From CAWGYT01 sp963826795 (GTDB lineage: Bacteria > Planctomycetota > Planctomycetia > Pirellulales > Pirellulaceae): DNA of 64,000 nt. The translations under genes were made by a program, and so were the position numbers. The stretch lies in contig CAWGYT010000008.1 of the NCBI GenBank assembly GCA_963826795.1, positions 1 through 64,000 on the forward strand, written 5' to 3'. Of this stretch, positions 34,601 to 43,259 are shown piece after piece (the stretch's first letter is position 1; every line of letters starts with the position of its first letter). The notes beneath the pieces were generated by a model. It saw only the letters and a list, made by a program, of their open reading frames with translations, ran no database searches and was not told the origin of the DNA.

Positions 34601-35825
34601 GCGGATGGTGGCGCCGCGCCGTGATCGGCTCGTGGTGCAGATAGCGGTGCAGATCGTCGGCCAAACCGCGGGCTTGGTGATAGCGATGATGCGGTTGCTT
34701 GTCGAGACACTTCAGGCAAATGGTTTCCAGGTCGCGGGGAACCAGCGGATTGAGGCGACGCGGTGGGACGGGCTCCTGATGAACCACCTGAAACAGCGTC
34801 TCGGCGACGCCCGCGGACTGAAAGGGAGGTCGACCGATCAACAGCGCGTACAGGGTGGCTCCCATGCTGTACACATCCGACGCCTCGCCCACCTTCCGAT
34901 TGTCACCCGCCGCTTGCTCGGGCGACATGTAGTTGGGCGTCCCCAGCACTTGTCCCGTCGCCGTCAGCTCCTGATCTGCCGCGACTCGCTTGGCCAAACC
35001 AAAATCCGTGACCTTCGGTTCGCCCTGAGCGTCGAAGATCACGTTCCCTGGTTTCAGATCGCGATGGATCACGCCGTGTTCGTGAGCAAACGCCACGGCT
35101 TCGGCGATCTTGTGCAGCAACGCGGCCGCTTCTTTAGGCGGGAGAGGCCCCTCTTTGATGCGGTCTGAAAGCCGCGGTCCATCCAAGAACGCCATCGAAA
35201 AATAGGGCTGACCTTCGAGTTCGCCCACTTCATAGATGGGCACAATCTGAGGGTGGTCCAATTGAGCCGCCGCGACGGCTTCGCTCCGGAACCGCTGCAG
35301 ATCCTCGTCCGGCACGATCTGGTTGGGACGCATCATTTTGAGAGCGACGATGCGGTTGAGCCGGAGTTGGCGCGCTTTGAAAACGATTCCCATGCCGCCA
35401 CGCGCGATCTCTTCCAGCAGCTCGTAGTCTCCGAAGATCTCGCCTGGCTCAAACGTCGAGCGCGTCGAGCGGCAAGGCTCGGTGGGACATCCCGCTGCGT
35501 CCGTATCCGAATCTAGTCGGTGGCCGCGCATCTGCGTTGAATCGGGTGACCAAGGCGACACATCCGACTCGCTCGCCGTCCGCGACACAGAAACCGAACG
35601 CGACATCGCGTGCCGAGCGTCCGCCGGCAACGAACTGGCCGCGGCCTGTCTCAGCCGGTCGTGAAGCGCGAAGAAATCGACCAACGATTCGGCAAAGGCG
35701 GCGTGTGCCTGGAGAAACGCCGCGCGATCGATCGGCTCGCCGGCTGACTCCGCCTGCAAATAGCTCGCAATCAAATCGTCGAGCGTTTCCACAGGTTCGG
35801 ACGCTTTCGCCGGCGGCTGTTCCAT
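31635..35825 (-). CDS. Ser/Thr protein kinase with WD40-type repeats
   Basis: A 1,396-residue eukaryotic-like kinase. An N-terminal region of about 130 residues (with an ALHDRLRQA-type helix) is followed by the kinase domain (about 134-400), with GGMGIVFKAR, the VALK lysine, HRDLKPGN and DFGLAKR, all catalytic residues present. A membrane helix (AALLALGLMTAVLLVVTISL) comes next with a coiled linker. WD40-like beta-propeller repeats then fill the following 750 residues (FSPDGTALTYATHAGKIRTY, VAWHPDSRLVAGAGADMLVH, RFTPDGSTLLAGTERLEVHV). The last 170 residues contain TPR-like helices (ELFQQGAYTEAAAQLQEAAE). ATG 35825 has a GGGAG Shine-Dalgarno. It lies 266 bases upstream of the ECF sigma gene on the same strand. 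Confidence 0.95.
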   Translation of the reverse strand: MEQPPAKASEPVETLDDLIASYLQAESAGEPIDRAAFLQAHAAFAESLVDFFALHDRLRQAAASSLPADARHAMSRSVSVSRTASESDVSPWSPDSTQMRGHRLDSDTDAAGCPTEPCRSTRSTFEPGEIFGDYELLEEIARGGMGIVFKARQLRLNRIVALKMMRPNQIVPDEDLQRFRSEAVAAAQLDHPQIVPIYEVGELEGQPYFSMAFLDGPRLSDRIKEGPLPPKEAAALLHKIAEAVAFAHEHGVIHRDLKPGNVIFDAQGEPKVTDFGLAKRVAADQELTATGQVLGTPNYMSPEQAAGDNRKVGEASDVYSMGATLYALLIGRPPFQSAGVAETLFQVVHQEPVPPRRLNPLVPRDLETICLKCLDKQPHHRYHQARGLADDLHRYLHHEPITARRHHPLSRLGRWSRRNPAAALLALGLMTAVLLVVTISLGAAIQLSRARNAAYTNEQRAVAAELETRSQLWRSYLNEARSSRWSGRHGRRFEGLRALQAASEIRSGPELRDEAIACLTLADARRTPFAFELGTKQDLVAFDRQYAKFAHANAEGKVTVYRFPDRQQLASFPPAGDPAMMMRFDASGTRLVVKWYGAARLAVVDCQRGAEVFRTDEVLDRAADFSPDGTALTYATHAGKIRTYQLSSQTWSQEFATDLRPSTLRYSPDGRKLACASPAGAQVWRLDDGHVLQRWSPCEIRDVAWHPDSRLVAGAGADMLVHIWDSVTGEERSRLLGHESQITDVEFSQADGVYLASYDWQSTVRLWDHGAGLQLLNVPNIIGDLEAGLQFGPDNKYLFQERLATGGLRVWEVALPQEFATLKPPPGTLAYRVYDLAVSPDGQILIAGTDHYLHFWDLSHRRYLGRIGPVPSVSVAFDRARPGFFSAGWESILRWNWQQRVPDPDEGPGEHATLMIDAPEVVWSGTHRVRGMVVTPETISVAGPAGRVVLVDRRDDAVEVLDSRQGRETTSVVISPDGKWLANGRVGGGAEIWDLAARKYVTDLEVDGFNDASIAFSPDGRQLVIGGLAEIVFFQVGTWQRVKQIPRQAGAPLFAFSPDGSIFACADTTDTIRILDARTLKELCQLDTPEWTYLSCLRFTPDGSTLLAGTERLEVHVWQLAELQQSLNHIHLGWPEDRFRSADVGEPAMFSDLIYVRDRRTTSTVRALESQAQELFQQGAYTEAAAQLQEAAELSPLDPRLPFHVPILFVLGDDLPAYQRYCRWMLGIHRHTRDAERLARAAMHSCIVAPSRENLNIAVECARLSTDIDPQRQLMRLFEVARALAEYRAGNYREAISWSQRVLQLPSIFWASHPLARTVRSLARIQLQEDADEVQAELDIVRAALDQGAQKYANGSIELGNIEYLICRVLYFEARRDLERWQVAATAGQLGTESRP

Positions 35826-35909
35826 GGGGTCGCTCCCAGGTTCGATCGAAATCCTCGCAGACGACGCGAACGAGGCCACCCATCCTACTACATCGGTGCG
35901 CGCGCCGCG

Positions 35910-36764
35910 CTATCGTTTTCGGGCTCGCCCCGCCAGCGCAAGGAACCCGGCAAACATCGCCAAAGTCAGCCCGCTCGTCGGCTCCGGCACGGCGCGAATG
36001 TTCGCGGTCACGTCGACCACAAAGGCCTCCTCTCCAAAATAACCTGGCTTGACCGTCCCGCCGAATTGCAACGTGTGATCGCCCAACGGCAATCCGTCCA
36101 GCATCACCCAGTAGCCGTCGGAAACGGACTCCGTCCAGTTACCCACCGGCTCGCCGGCCCAGTTCTCGTCGCTGGCCACGACCGCGGTGTAGGATTCCAG
36201 CTGCTCGCGATGCATCGTCAAATCCACTCCCAGAGCGCTCGCCGTCTGCCCGTTCAAAGTCATTTGCAGGGCGGGCAGGTCCACCGCCTCATCAATCAGT
36301 CCAAAAATTTCCGCTCGGACAAAGTCCGGCGGCGCCGGTGCCGGATCTCCCACCTGAGGCTTACCGGAGGACCACACGGGAATTCCATCTTCGTCCAAAG
36401 GTTCCGGCGACCGCGTATAAGCCACGTTCACCAAAGGGAACAGGAGCGGCGTGTTGGCCGGCACCGTGAAGGAGCGCGTCGAGGTGCCTCCCGTGTTTCC
36501 CGCGATGAAAAAGACGTCCGCCGTCTGGTTGACGTTGGCGAACGCGCCGGTCTCGTCCAAAATTGGATTCTGCGAGGCTGGCATCGAATACGACCAACTC
36601 CACCAGTCGGCGGTCCAGGCCGAGATGGTCTTACCGGCCACGGTCGAGCCGGGGCTGATGACGGCCTGCCCCAGGGCTGGCGAGCTGACCAGCAAGAGTG
36701 CGCTCGTGGCCATGGCGACGCCGTATGCGTGGGTCGACTGGTTCAGGAATCGAAGCTTGTACAT
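35910..36764 (-). CDS. PEP-CTERM sorted exported protein
   Basis: A 284-residue secreted protein. A signal peptide occupies about residues 1-32 (ending SPALGQA). The core has ISAWTADWWSWSYSMPASQN, FFIAGNTGGTSTRSFTVPAN and a beta-sandwich pattern seen in other PEP-CTERM proteins of unknown role. The C-terminus is the sorting tail: VPEPTSGLTLAMFAGFLALA followed by GRARKR. Such tails are cut by an exosortase, which is not in this window. The start is ATG 36764 with GAGG 10 bases upstream; the longer frame to 37025 enters the tandem array and has poor composition. It is transcribed away from the array at 36961-37482. Confidence 0.85.
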   Translation of the reverse strand: MYKLRFLNQSTHAYGVAMATSALLLVSSPALGQAVISPGSTVAGKTISAWTADWWSWSYSMPASQNPILDETGAFANVNQTADVFFIAGNTGGTSTRSFTVPANTPLLFPLVNVAYTRSPEPLDEDGIPVWSSGKPQVGDPAPAPPDFVRAEIFGLIDEAVDLPALQMTLNGQTASALGVDLTMHREQLESYTAVVASDENWAGEPVGNWTESVSDGYWVMLDGLPLGDHTLQFGGTVKPGYFGEEAFVVDVTANIRAVPEPTSGLTLAMFAGFLALAGRARKR

Positions 36765-36960
36765 CACGGTTTTTCCTCGTTGACTATGTTTTCGAGCAGT
36801 GATGGGATGAATCCGCCACCGCGCTGGCGTTCCGACGACAGCCGGACCCGGGCAGCGTTCCGCGAACGGACGCTCCTTCGCACACGCGCGGCACCCGCCG
36901 TCGCGAAAGAAAAAGAAGAAGCCTTTAGGATCTAGAGGCGAAAGGCGGAGGAATTGTGCG

Positions 36961-37482
36961 CTGCTAAGAGAGCACACACCCCCGTCGCCTGAAGGAGGCC
37001 CGCCGCTTGCCAGCGGGAGGTTCACGTTCGCTGCTAAAAGACCGCACGCCCCCGTCGCCTGAAGGAGGCCCGCCGCTTGCCAGCGGGAGGTTCACGTTCG
37101 CTGCTAAAAGACCGCACACCCCCGCCGCCTGAAGGAGGCCCGCCGCTTGCCGGCGGGAGGTTCACGTTCGCTGCTATAAGACCGCACACCCCCGCCGCCT
37201 GAAGGAGGCCCGCCGCTTGCCGGCGGGAGGTTCACGTTCGCTGCTAAAAGACCGCACACCCTGCCGCCGGAAGGAGGCCCGCCGCTTGCCGGCGGGAGGT
37301 TCACGTTCGCTGCTAAAAGACCGCACACCCCGCCGCCTGAAGGAGGCCCGCCGCTTGCCGGCGGGAGGTTCACGTTCGCTGCTAAAAGACCGCACACCCC
37401 GCCGCCTGAAGGAGGCCCGCCGCTTGCCGGCGGGAGGTTCACGTTCGCTGCTAAGAGACCGCACACCCCGCCGCCTGAGAAA
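36961..37482. repeat. 69/70-bp tandem array, seven full units plus a partial
   Basis: Units begin CTGCTAAAAGACCGCACACC at 36961, 37031, 37101, 37171, 37241, 37310 and 37379, with a partial at 37448. The first four periods are 70 bp and the last three are 69 bp. Each unit has the hairpin CCCGCCGCTTGCCGGCGGG and the invariant string GGTTCACGTTCGCTGCTA. Units differ by only a few bases and there are no variable spacers. It lies in the shared 5' region of two divergent PEP-CTERM genes, 197 bases from one and 254 from the other. Confidence 0.95.
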
Positions 37483-37736
37483 CAACCGCCGTGCCGGGCA
37501 CGAATCGACCTTTTCCTCGACGAAAACTTCGAATTGGTGCGCAACATGCAATCGGATTACGGGCTGCCGCATGCCGGCAAAACTTGTGGCAGAATGCAAC
37601 AGTGAACCGCTTGAAGTGCCTTAGTTCTGACCAAGCACCGCCACAATTCTCCGTCCACATGATGCCAATGAAATCGCGTGAATCGTAAGCCAGGTACGAA
37701 TCTGCTCTAATCACGCTTTCTTTGGGAGATCGAATC

Positions 37737-38342
37737 ATGTGTCGTTTGGCTATCGCTGCGTGTCTGCTCATCGTGACAACTTGGTGTTCAACCAGTCCTT
37801 CGGCGGCCGCTGAAACCACCGTGACATTTTCTGGACGGGTGGACGACGTTCCCGACCCGTTAATGACCCAGTTTCAGCCGGGAATGCCCATCACCGGTTC
37901 CTACACCTTCGATGAATCGCTGGCACTCGCCAATTTTCTCGGCAGCGTCACCGACTTCCGTATGGTCATCGGCGACTACACAACTCAGCAAGCTCCCGGA
38001 ATTCGCGGCGACATTACCGTGGCCGCGACTGAATACGTGGCCGTTTCGTTCGCCGAGGGTGACGCGATTGAAGGCATCACTCCCATTCTGGTCGCGCTTC
38101 AACTGTCGAATTCGACGCCGGGTTTTGATACGTCGTCGCCACTTCCGCCGCCCGTTGAAGGTTTGACCTCGCCGCTGTGGACCTTGGATTTTAGCGGCCT
38201 CGACAACTCGCTTCGTCTGTCGGGAACGGTCGAATCCATCGTTGTGCCGGAGCCATCGGGCATCGTACTGCTGTCAACCGCGTTCGCGATGGTTGCGGGG
38301 ACTCGACGGGGTGGAAATCGAACGAAGAACCACGTGAAATGA
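37737..38342 (+). CDS. PEP-CTERM sorted exported protein
   Basis: A 201-residue protein with a signal peptide (about residues 1-28, ending PSAAA) and a beta-rich core (VTFSGRVDDVPDPL, MPITGSYTFDESLA) that follows the pattern of PEP-CTERM proteins of unknown function. The sorting tail is VPEPSGIVLLSTAFAMVAGT with a basic RRGGNR end. The start is ATG 37737, preceded by GGGAG 8 bases upstream; a TTG 15 bases earlier is in frame but less likely. It is divergent from the gene at 35910-36764 with the tandem array between them. Confidence 0.85.
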   Translation: MCRLAIAACLLIVTTWCSTSPSAAAETTVTFSGRVDDVPDPLMTQFQPGMPITGSYTFDESLALANFLGSVTDFRMVIGDYTTQQAPGIRGDITVAATEYVAVSFAEGDAIEGITPILVALQLSNSTPGFDTSSPLPPPVEGLTSPLWTLDFSGLDNSLRLSGTVESIVVPEPSGIVLLSTAFAMVAGTRRGGNRTKNHVK

Positions 38343-38828
38343 ATCCTGAATAGGCGAAAGCCTCGCCTCTTCTTGGCCTTCGCCGCTGCGCGAAATGCTT
38401 GACTCCCGTGGCCGACTCGGTAGACTCCAGTCACGGGTGGATTGAGGCCGAACGTGGCGGCACGAAGACACCTCGATCTCGATGTGCACCGACACCGCAA
38501 GCGGCAAGGTGGCCTCATGGCCGGTGGCGCCGAAAGAAACGGCCGGTAGCGCTGACACGTCTTGCCGACGACGTGCGGGATGGCGGCGGAGCTCATGTCG
38601 CGAACAGGGCCCGCGATGGCGGAACCACGACTTGTCTCGTTGGCCCCCCATCCAGATGCACCTTTTTGATATGTGCCCGCGGGAACGCCACCTCTCAATT
38701 CAGCGAGTCGACGGCGTCGCGGAACTCAACCTCGGCAACGCACCTTCCCCCGCCGGCGGCCCCTGCCTATTCATCGTACTCGAGCCCCAAAAAAAGACCT
38801 GACCCCTTTTTATCACGGAGTCCCCTTC
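38343..38828. other. 486-base gap, nothing recognised
   Basis: No gene with sound composition was found. Near 38790 the string AAAAAAAGACCTGACCCCTT resembles a dispersed palindromic-type sequence found in many bacteria. The bases before 38829 provide a Shine-Dalgarno (GGAG) for the next gene. Confidence 0.4.
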
Positions 38829-39836
38829 ATGAGATCCTGCGCGTTTTACGTTGCGGTCGCGATCGCGACGAGCCTTCCGATGCCGGCGTTCGCCGCGGAA
38901 ACCGTGCCGCCCGTGCGGATGGGTTGCGGCCAGATGACCTTCGATACGGTCCCCGGTTGGGGGCTCCGCCCGGATGGCCAATCGGCCCTGGGACCGACGC
39001 ATGGGGCGGTCGTGATCGACCAGGAGGGGAACATCTATACGAGCGCGAACAAGGGCGTCGTTCGTATTCTCGCCTGATGGGAAAGTTGTTCAGTCCTATC
39101 TGGGAGAAGACTTCACCTGCATTCACGACATGGAGATCCGCGCACGAAGCCGAGGGGGAATTCATCTATGGGGCGCGCAATAACAACGCCGAGGGAATCA
39201 AATTCAACGCCCACACCGGCGAGGTTGTCCTGAGACTCCCGTATCCGGAAGAATCCGGCTTGAACCTCACGAAATTCAATCCGACCGCCATTACGGTCGC
39301 TCCCAACGGTGACATCTTTCTGTCAGACGGGTACGCCAGCAATCACATCTTCAAATTCGATCAGGCGGGAAGATACCTGATGCATTTCGGTTCGCCACGG
39401 CAACGATCTCAAGCAATTCAACACGGCCCACGGCATGACACTGGACACACGCTACGAACCGCCCCGGCTGTTGATCTGCGATCGCAATCATGAACCCAAG
39501 GGACGCCTGCTGCATTACGATCTGGACGGAAATTTCATCGCGGAAGTCGTGACCGGGCTGGGGATGCCGACCTCCGCGGCGGTCCAAGGAGACTACGTCT
39601 CCGTGCCTGACCTGCACGGCCGACTCGTCATTCTCGACAAGAGCAACACGATCATCGCCGTGCTGGGCCACAACTCCGATCCCAATCAGAGGATGAACTA
39701 CAACGTCCCGCAAGAGGATTGGATCGAGGGCATTTTCAGCGGCACGCACGGTTCGTACTGGGACCACGACGGAAACCTTTACGTGCAGGACTGGAACGTG
39801 TCAGGGCGCATCATGAAATTGGTGCGAGTCAAGTAG
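38829..39836 (+). pseudogene. exported NHL/SMP-30-like beta-propeller protein, three frameshifts
   Basis: Joining three frames gives one protein of about 335 residues. A signal peptide (about 1-23, MPAFAA) is followed by propeller blades: VVIDQEGNIYTSANKGVV, then FSPDGKVVQSYLGEDF (frame shift near 39060), EGEFIYGARNNNAEGIKFNA (shift near 39142), NGDIFLSDGYASNHIFKFD, and after a shift near 39400 RLLICDRNHEPKGRLLHYDL, HGSYWDHDGNLYVQDWN. The blades have the D-G-N-[IL]-[YF] style of the NHL/SMP-30/gluconolactonase fold. ATG 38829 has GGAG at 8 bases. It is either a true pseudogene or a casualty of sequence indels; every part remains well conserved, which favours the latter. Confidence 0.75.
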
Positions 39837-40517
39837 CGGGTCGTCTCCAACTCGCGTGCATCGGATCTACCGTCTAACCGAATCCGGCGACGACCCGAGA
39901 ACACGATCTTCAAGGTCGTCGCCAGCACGACACAGGCTTGCGGTCCGCGCAACGTGACGACCGCGAGTTGTCAGCCGGCATGAAAAAAAACTTTTTCGTT
40001 GATACTTGATTTGGGGGAGGCCACTCGCTATTCTCACGCCTCGTCGAGATCATTATCGGTGTCGAGTTTTTTGTGCAGTCGAAGTGAGATTCTCCGCGCG
40101 GTCATTTTGTTAGCGACGATTTCTGTTTTCGATGGGGGGCCTTCCGCGTGATACGAAGAGGAAACTCATTCAACTGCCGCTTGCATCACCGATCGCTCTC
40201 GGCATCGAAGTGCATGGCGAATTGGGAGGTCACATTCATCGCTTGAGAGGCCATGCTGGCCAAACCTGTTCCAATCGTGTTGGTAAGACCGCGTGGAAGA
40301 CACCTCCGGGTTCCCATGTCGGTGCCGGTGCATTGTAGGGCGGACTTCTTTCGTGCTTCTTGATCGGCGTTAGCGCCGAGTTCCAGTTGTGTCGATTTGC
40401 GCACGTTGCCGTGTGCGCTGCGTGTTCGCATGCGCGCTCGACTGCGCCTGCCGACGTGTCGCTCGGGCGTCCTTGCTTTTAACTCCGAGATCGTTCCTTT
40501 GTTCGGGAGACCCATCG
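39837..40517. other. 681-base leader of the giant surface protein
   Basis: No convincing gene. It contains the promoter candidate at 40006-40034 and a GGGAG ribosome site just before 40518. The tract GAAAAAAAACTTTTTC before the promoter candidate is A/T-rich compared with its surroundings. A long leader of this type is common before planctomycete secreted proteins. Confidence 0.45.
40006..40034 (+). promoter_or_regulatory. sigma-70-like promoter candidate for the surface protein
   Basis: TTGATT, a 17-base spacer, then TATTCT, directly after the A/T tract at about 39980-39996. It lies roughly 480 bases upstream of the start codon at 40518. Found by eye; no other -35/-10 pair of comparable quality was seen in the gap. 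Confidence 0.4.
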
Positions 40518-42671
40518 ATGATTACCAATCGTGCAAGGCGTGGGATGAATGCGTTGCGCAAGGGAACGAAGCGAGGACGTTTGTCGCAAATGAACACGGG
40601 CGAGCGATTGGAGGATCGTCAGTTGCTCGCGGGCACGGATTTTTCCCCGTTCAATATGTCCGCCATCTCGAATGGCGCTTCACCGCTTAACGACGGGCTG
40701 TACTCGTTCTTTGTCGCGCGAATTGATGGCCTCGCCGGCAACGCGGAGCAGCAGATCGCCGACGGCCAGCAGCGGTTAATGGACGCCGGACTGACGGACG
40801 CGCAGTTGAGCCGATCGTTGGGGTCCGACGGGCTCTTTCTGCTCGAAACGACCGAAGAAGTTGGGCCGGAGAGTCTGAACCAGGAACTATCCCACGTTTC
40901 CGGTTACAAGTACCTGCAGGCGGCCGAGGGCAACTCGGAAACCGGCGAGTTAACCCGGATCTACAAGGGCAGGATCGAGGTCAACCCACTGGTCAGCCTG
41001 ACAACAACCCGGCTGGATACCGGCCCGCTGGATCCCGGTTCTGGGGGCGAATCGCCGTTGGCCCCTCCCACGCTGCTCGGGACGTTCCAGGGACTCGATG
41101 CCAACGACAATCCGTTCCTCATCTCGCCCCCGGACACGATCGTGGCCGCGGGACCGGACCATCTCGTCGAGGCCATCAATGTGGCCCTGCGGATCTACGA
41201 CAAGGAGGGCAACGTCCTGTTGACCCAGTCGCTGGACGACTTCTTCGCGCCCTTGGGCAAGCCAAGCGCAGGCGACCCGCTCGTCACGTACGACGAGATG
41301 GCGGGACGCTGGTACGTCGCCTCGATCGACGGGTTCGACAACAACAACATCCTGCTGGCCGTTTCCAACACCTCCAACCCCCTCGACGGCTTCACAGAGA
41401 TGCATGAGGTCGCCATCACGCCGCCCGGCGACTTGGCCGACTTCCCCAAGATCGGCTTTAACGCCGACGCCGTCATCATCGAGGCCAACGACTTCGGCTC
41501 CGGCGGCGGCAACCCGCGCCTGACCGCCATCGACAAACTGACGCTGCTCGACCAGAACTCGGCCACCTACACCGCCTACAACTCGACGCCAGCGCCGAAC
41601 TTCCGGGCCATGGTCCCCGCCACGATGCACGGCGCCGCGCCAGGGTCGGACGTGATGTACTTCGTCCAGGAACGGAGCTTCGGCGACGGCGACTTCATCC
41701 AGGTCGTCCGGATGACCAATATCCTGAGCAACAGTCCCGTCTTCAGCTACTACGACATCGACGTCGCCGACTATGGCTTTCCGCCGTTGGCCGAGCAGCC
41801 GGGCGGATTGATCAACACCAACGACACGACGTTCCTGAACGCCGACTGGCGCAATGGCAGACTGGTGGCGACTCATACGGTCGGCGACTTCAATGACAAT
41901 GATGCGCATGCCGCTTGGTACGAGTTCGACGCCCAGGATTTCGCGACTGCCACGCCCACGCTGATCCAGGAGGGACGACTCGACCCGGGTGACGGGATCA
42001 GTACCTACTTCCCGTCGGTGGCCATTACCGCCGGCGGCACGATCGGCATGACGTACATGCAGTCGTCGCCCAGCCAGTACGCGTCGATGTACGTCACAGG
42101 CCGCTCGGCCAGCGATCCGGCCGGGACGATGAGCGAGGGTGCGCTGGTCGCCGAGGGCGAGGACTTTCTGGATGGCTTCTTCCGCGCCGGCGACTACAGC
42201 GGGATCACCGTCGACCCGGTGGATGGTTCCACGTTCTGGGCCGCCAACGAGTACAAAGCCGCAGACGCCTTTTGGAGCACCGCCATCGCCCATTTCTCGC
42301 TGGGGATGAGTGTCACGACCACCTCGCCCGCCAACGGCGGGACCGTCAGCACGCAACCGACCGAGTACGTCGTCGACTTCTCGGATCCTTATGATCCGTT
42401 CTTCATCAATCCCGCGGGCGTGCTGGTCAACGGCAATCCGGCCTCGGCCTACACGATCGTCGATGACGACACGATCTCGTTCACGTTCACGACCAACCCC
42501 GTGAGCGGCCAAGGTCTGCAGCAGTTCGACGTGTCAGCGGGCACGGTCGTGCGGTTAGGCGACAATGATCCGCTCCAGGCGTACACCGGTACGTTCAGCT
42601 ACGACGTCGCTGCCGATGCAGGTCACGTCCACCGTCCCGGCCGATGGTTCGGTCGCGACGCTGCCGCTTGA
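40518..42671 (+). CDS. giant surface protein, fragment 1 (N-terminal)
   Basis: First 717 codons of a protein of about 4,000 residues that runs to 52544. The basic N-terminus ends in the planctomycete export motif LEDRQLLAG (residues 31-39). A large beta-rich domain follows (GTFQGLDANDNPFLISPPDT, AAGPDHLVEAINVALRIYDK, DPLVTYDEMAGRWYVASIDG) of a type that recurs near the C-terminus at 50.8-52.0 kb. An Ig-like (Big-type) start then reads TTSPANGGTVSTQPTEYVVD. Start ATG 40518 has a GGGAG ribosome site at 8 bases. The frame is lost near 42615, after GTFSYDVAADA; the final residues are nonsense. Confidence 0.8.
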   Translation: MITNRARRGMNALRKGTKRGRLSQMNTGERLEDRQLLAGTDFSPFNMSAISNGASPLNDGLYSFFVARIDGLAGNAEQQIADGQQRLMDAGLTDAQLSRSLGSDGLFLLETTEEVGPESLNQELSHVSGYKYLQAAEGNSETGELTRIYKGRIEVNPLVSLTTTRLDTGPLDPGSGGESPLAPPTLLGTFQGLDANDNPFLISPPDTIVAAGPDHLVEAINVALRIYDKEGNVLLTQSLDDFFAPLGKPSAGDPLVTYDEMAGRWYVASIDGFDNNNILLAVSNTSNPLDGFTEMHEVAITPPGDLADFPKIGFNADAVIIEANDFGSGGGNPRLTAIDKLTLLDQNSATYTAYNSTPAPNFRAMVPATMHGAAPGSDVMYFVQERSFGDGDFIQVVRMTNILSNSPVFSYYDIDVADYGFPPLAEQPGGLINTNDTTFLNADWRNGRLVATHTVGDFNDNDAHAAWYEFDAQDFATATPTLIQEGRLDPGDGISTYFPSVAITAGGTIGMTYMQSSPSQYASMYVTGRSASDPAGTMSEGALVAEGEDFLDGFFRAGDYSGITVDPVDGSTFWAANEYKAADAFWSTAIAHFSLGMSVTTTSPANGGTVSTQPTEYVVDFSDPYDPFFINPAGVLVNGNPASAYTIVDDDTISFTFTTNPVSGQGLQQFDVSAGTVVRLGDNDPLQAYTGTFSYDVAADAGHVHRPGRWFGRDAAA

Positions 42672-43159
42672 GCAAGATCAGGGTCAACCTCAACGAACCC
42701 TATGCCGCGTCCAGCGTCGGCACGAATGACATGACGCTGAGCATCGGGACGGTGACCGGGTTCAACCTGGTCGATGCCGACACGATCGACTACCTGGTCT
42801 CGGGCATCAACGACGAAGGCACGCTCAATTTCAGCTTGGCCAGGGGAGCCCTGACCGACGTCTACGGCAACCCCAGCCTACCCTATTCCGCCAGCGTCAC
42901 GCTCGACTACGGCACCGTGCCGTTCCCGTTCCGACGACCTCGACCTCAACCCGCAGGGCGGTCTGATCTACAGACGTCGATCAAGGGCATGATCCTGCCC
43001 GCGGGCGACACCGACAGCTTTACGATCCTGGTCGATACCGGCCAGACGATTACCGTGATTGTTGAGCCGGATGACAGCCTTCGGCCAGCGGTCACGTTGA
43101 TCCGGTCCGCGGCGGGGGAGGTAGCGCCACGGCGACCGCGGCCGGTAAGGCGGCGGTGA
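42644..43159 (+). CDS. giant surface protein, fragment 2
   Basis: Continuation of the same protein: IRVNLNEPYAASSVGTNDMT, TLSIGTVTGFNLVDADTIDY and LARGALTDVYGNPSLPYSAS complete an Ig-like domain, and GMILPAGDTDSFTILVDTGQ begins a pre-peptidase C-terminal (PPC)-like domain. Within this stretch a short block near 42927-42973 is itself in a different frame (the expected DLDLNPQGGLIYQ), so several indels lie close together. Start at 42644 is only an opening, not a translation start. Confidence 0.6.
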   Translation: MVRSRRCRLSKIRVNLNEPYAASSVGTNDMTLSIGTVTGFNLVDADTIDYLVSGINDEGTLNFSLARGALTDVYGNPSLPYSASVTLDYGTVPFPFRRPRPQPAGRSDLQTSIKGMILPAGDTDSFTILVDTGQTITVIVEPDDSLRPAVTLIRSAAGEVAPRRPRPVRRR

Positions 43160-43259
43160 TCCAGACCGCGAGTGTTCCCTCGCAGCTCGGCGGCAATGGG
43201 TCGCCCAAGAGTACACGGTCACCGTCCGCGGTGCGGGCGGCACGAGCGGGGCGTACACG

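Noticed and set aside
36961..37482. CRISPR array
   Set aside because: Units are 69-70 bp and near-identical along their whole length, with no variable spacers and no cas genes.
37104..37599. Protein-coding repeats on the minus strand (23-residue units)
   Set aside because: The frame is kept only where the period is 69 bp and breaks in the 70-bp half; there is no ribosome site, and hairpin-rich non-coding sequence explains it.
40950..42512. 520-residue minus-strand open frame
   Set aside because: Antisense of the surface-protein gene, Arg/Val/Gly-rich with no motif; a usual artefact in GC-rich coding DNA.
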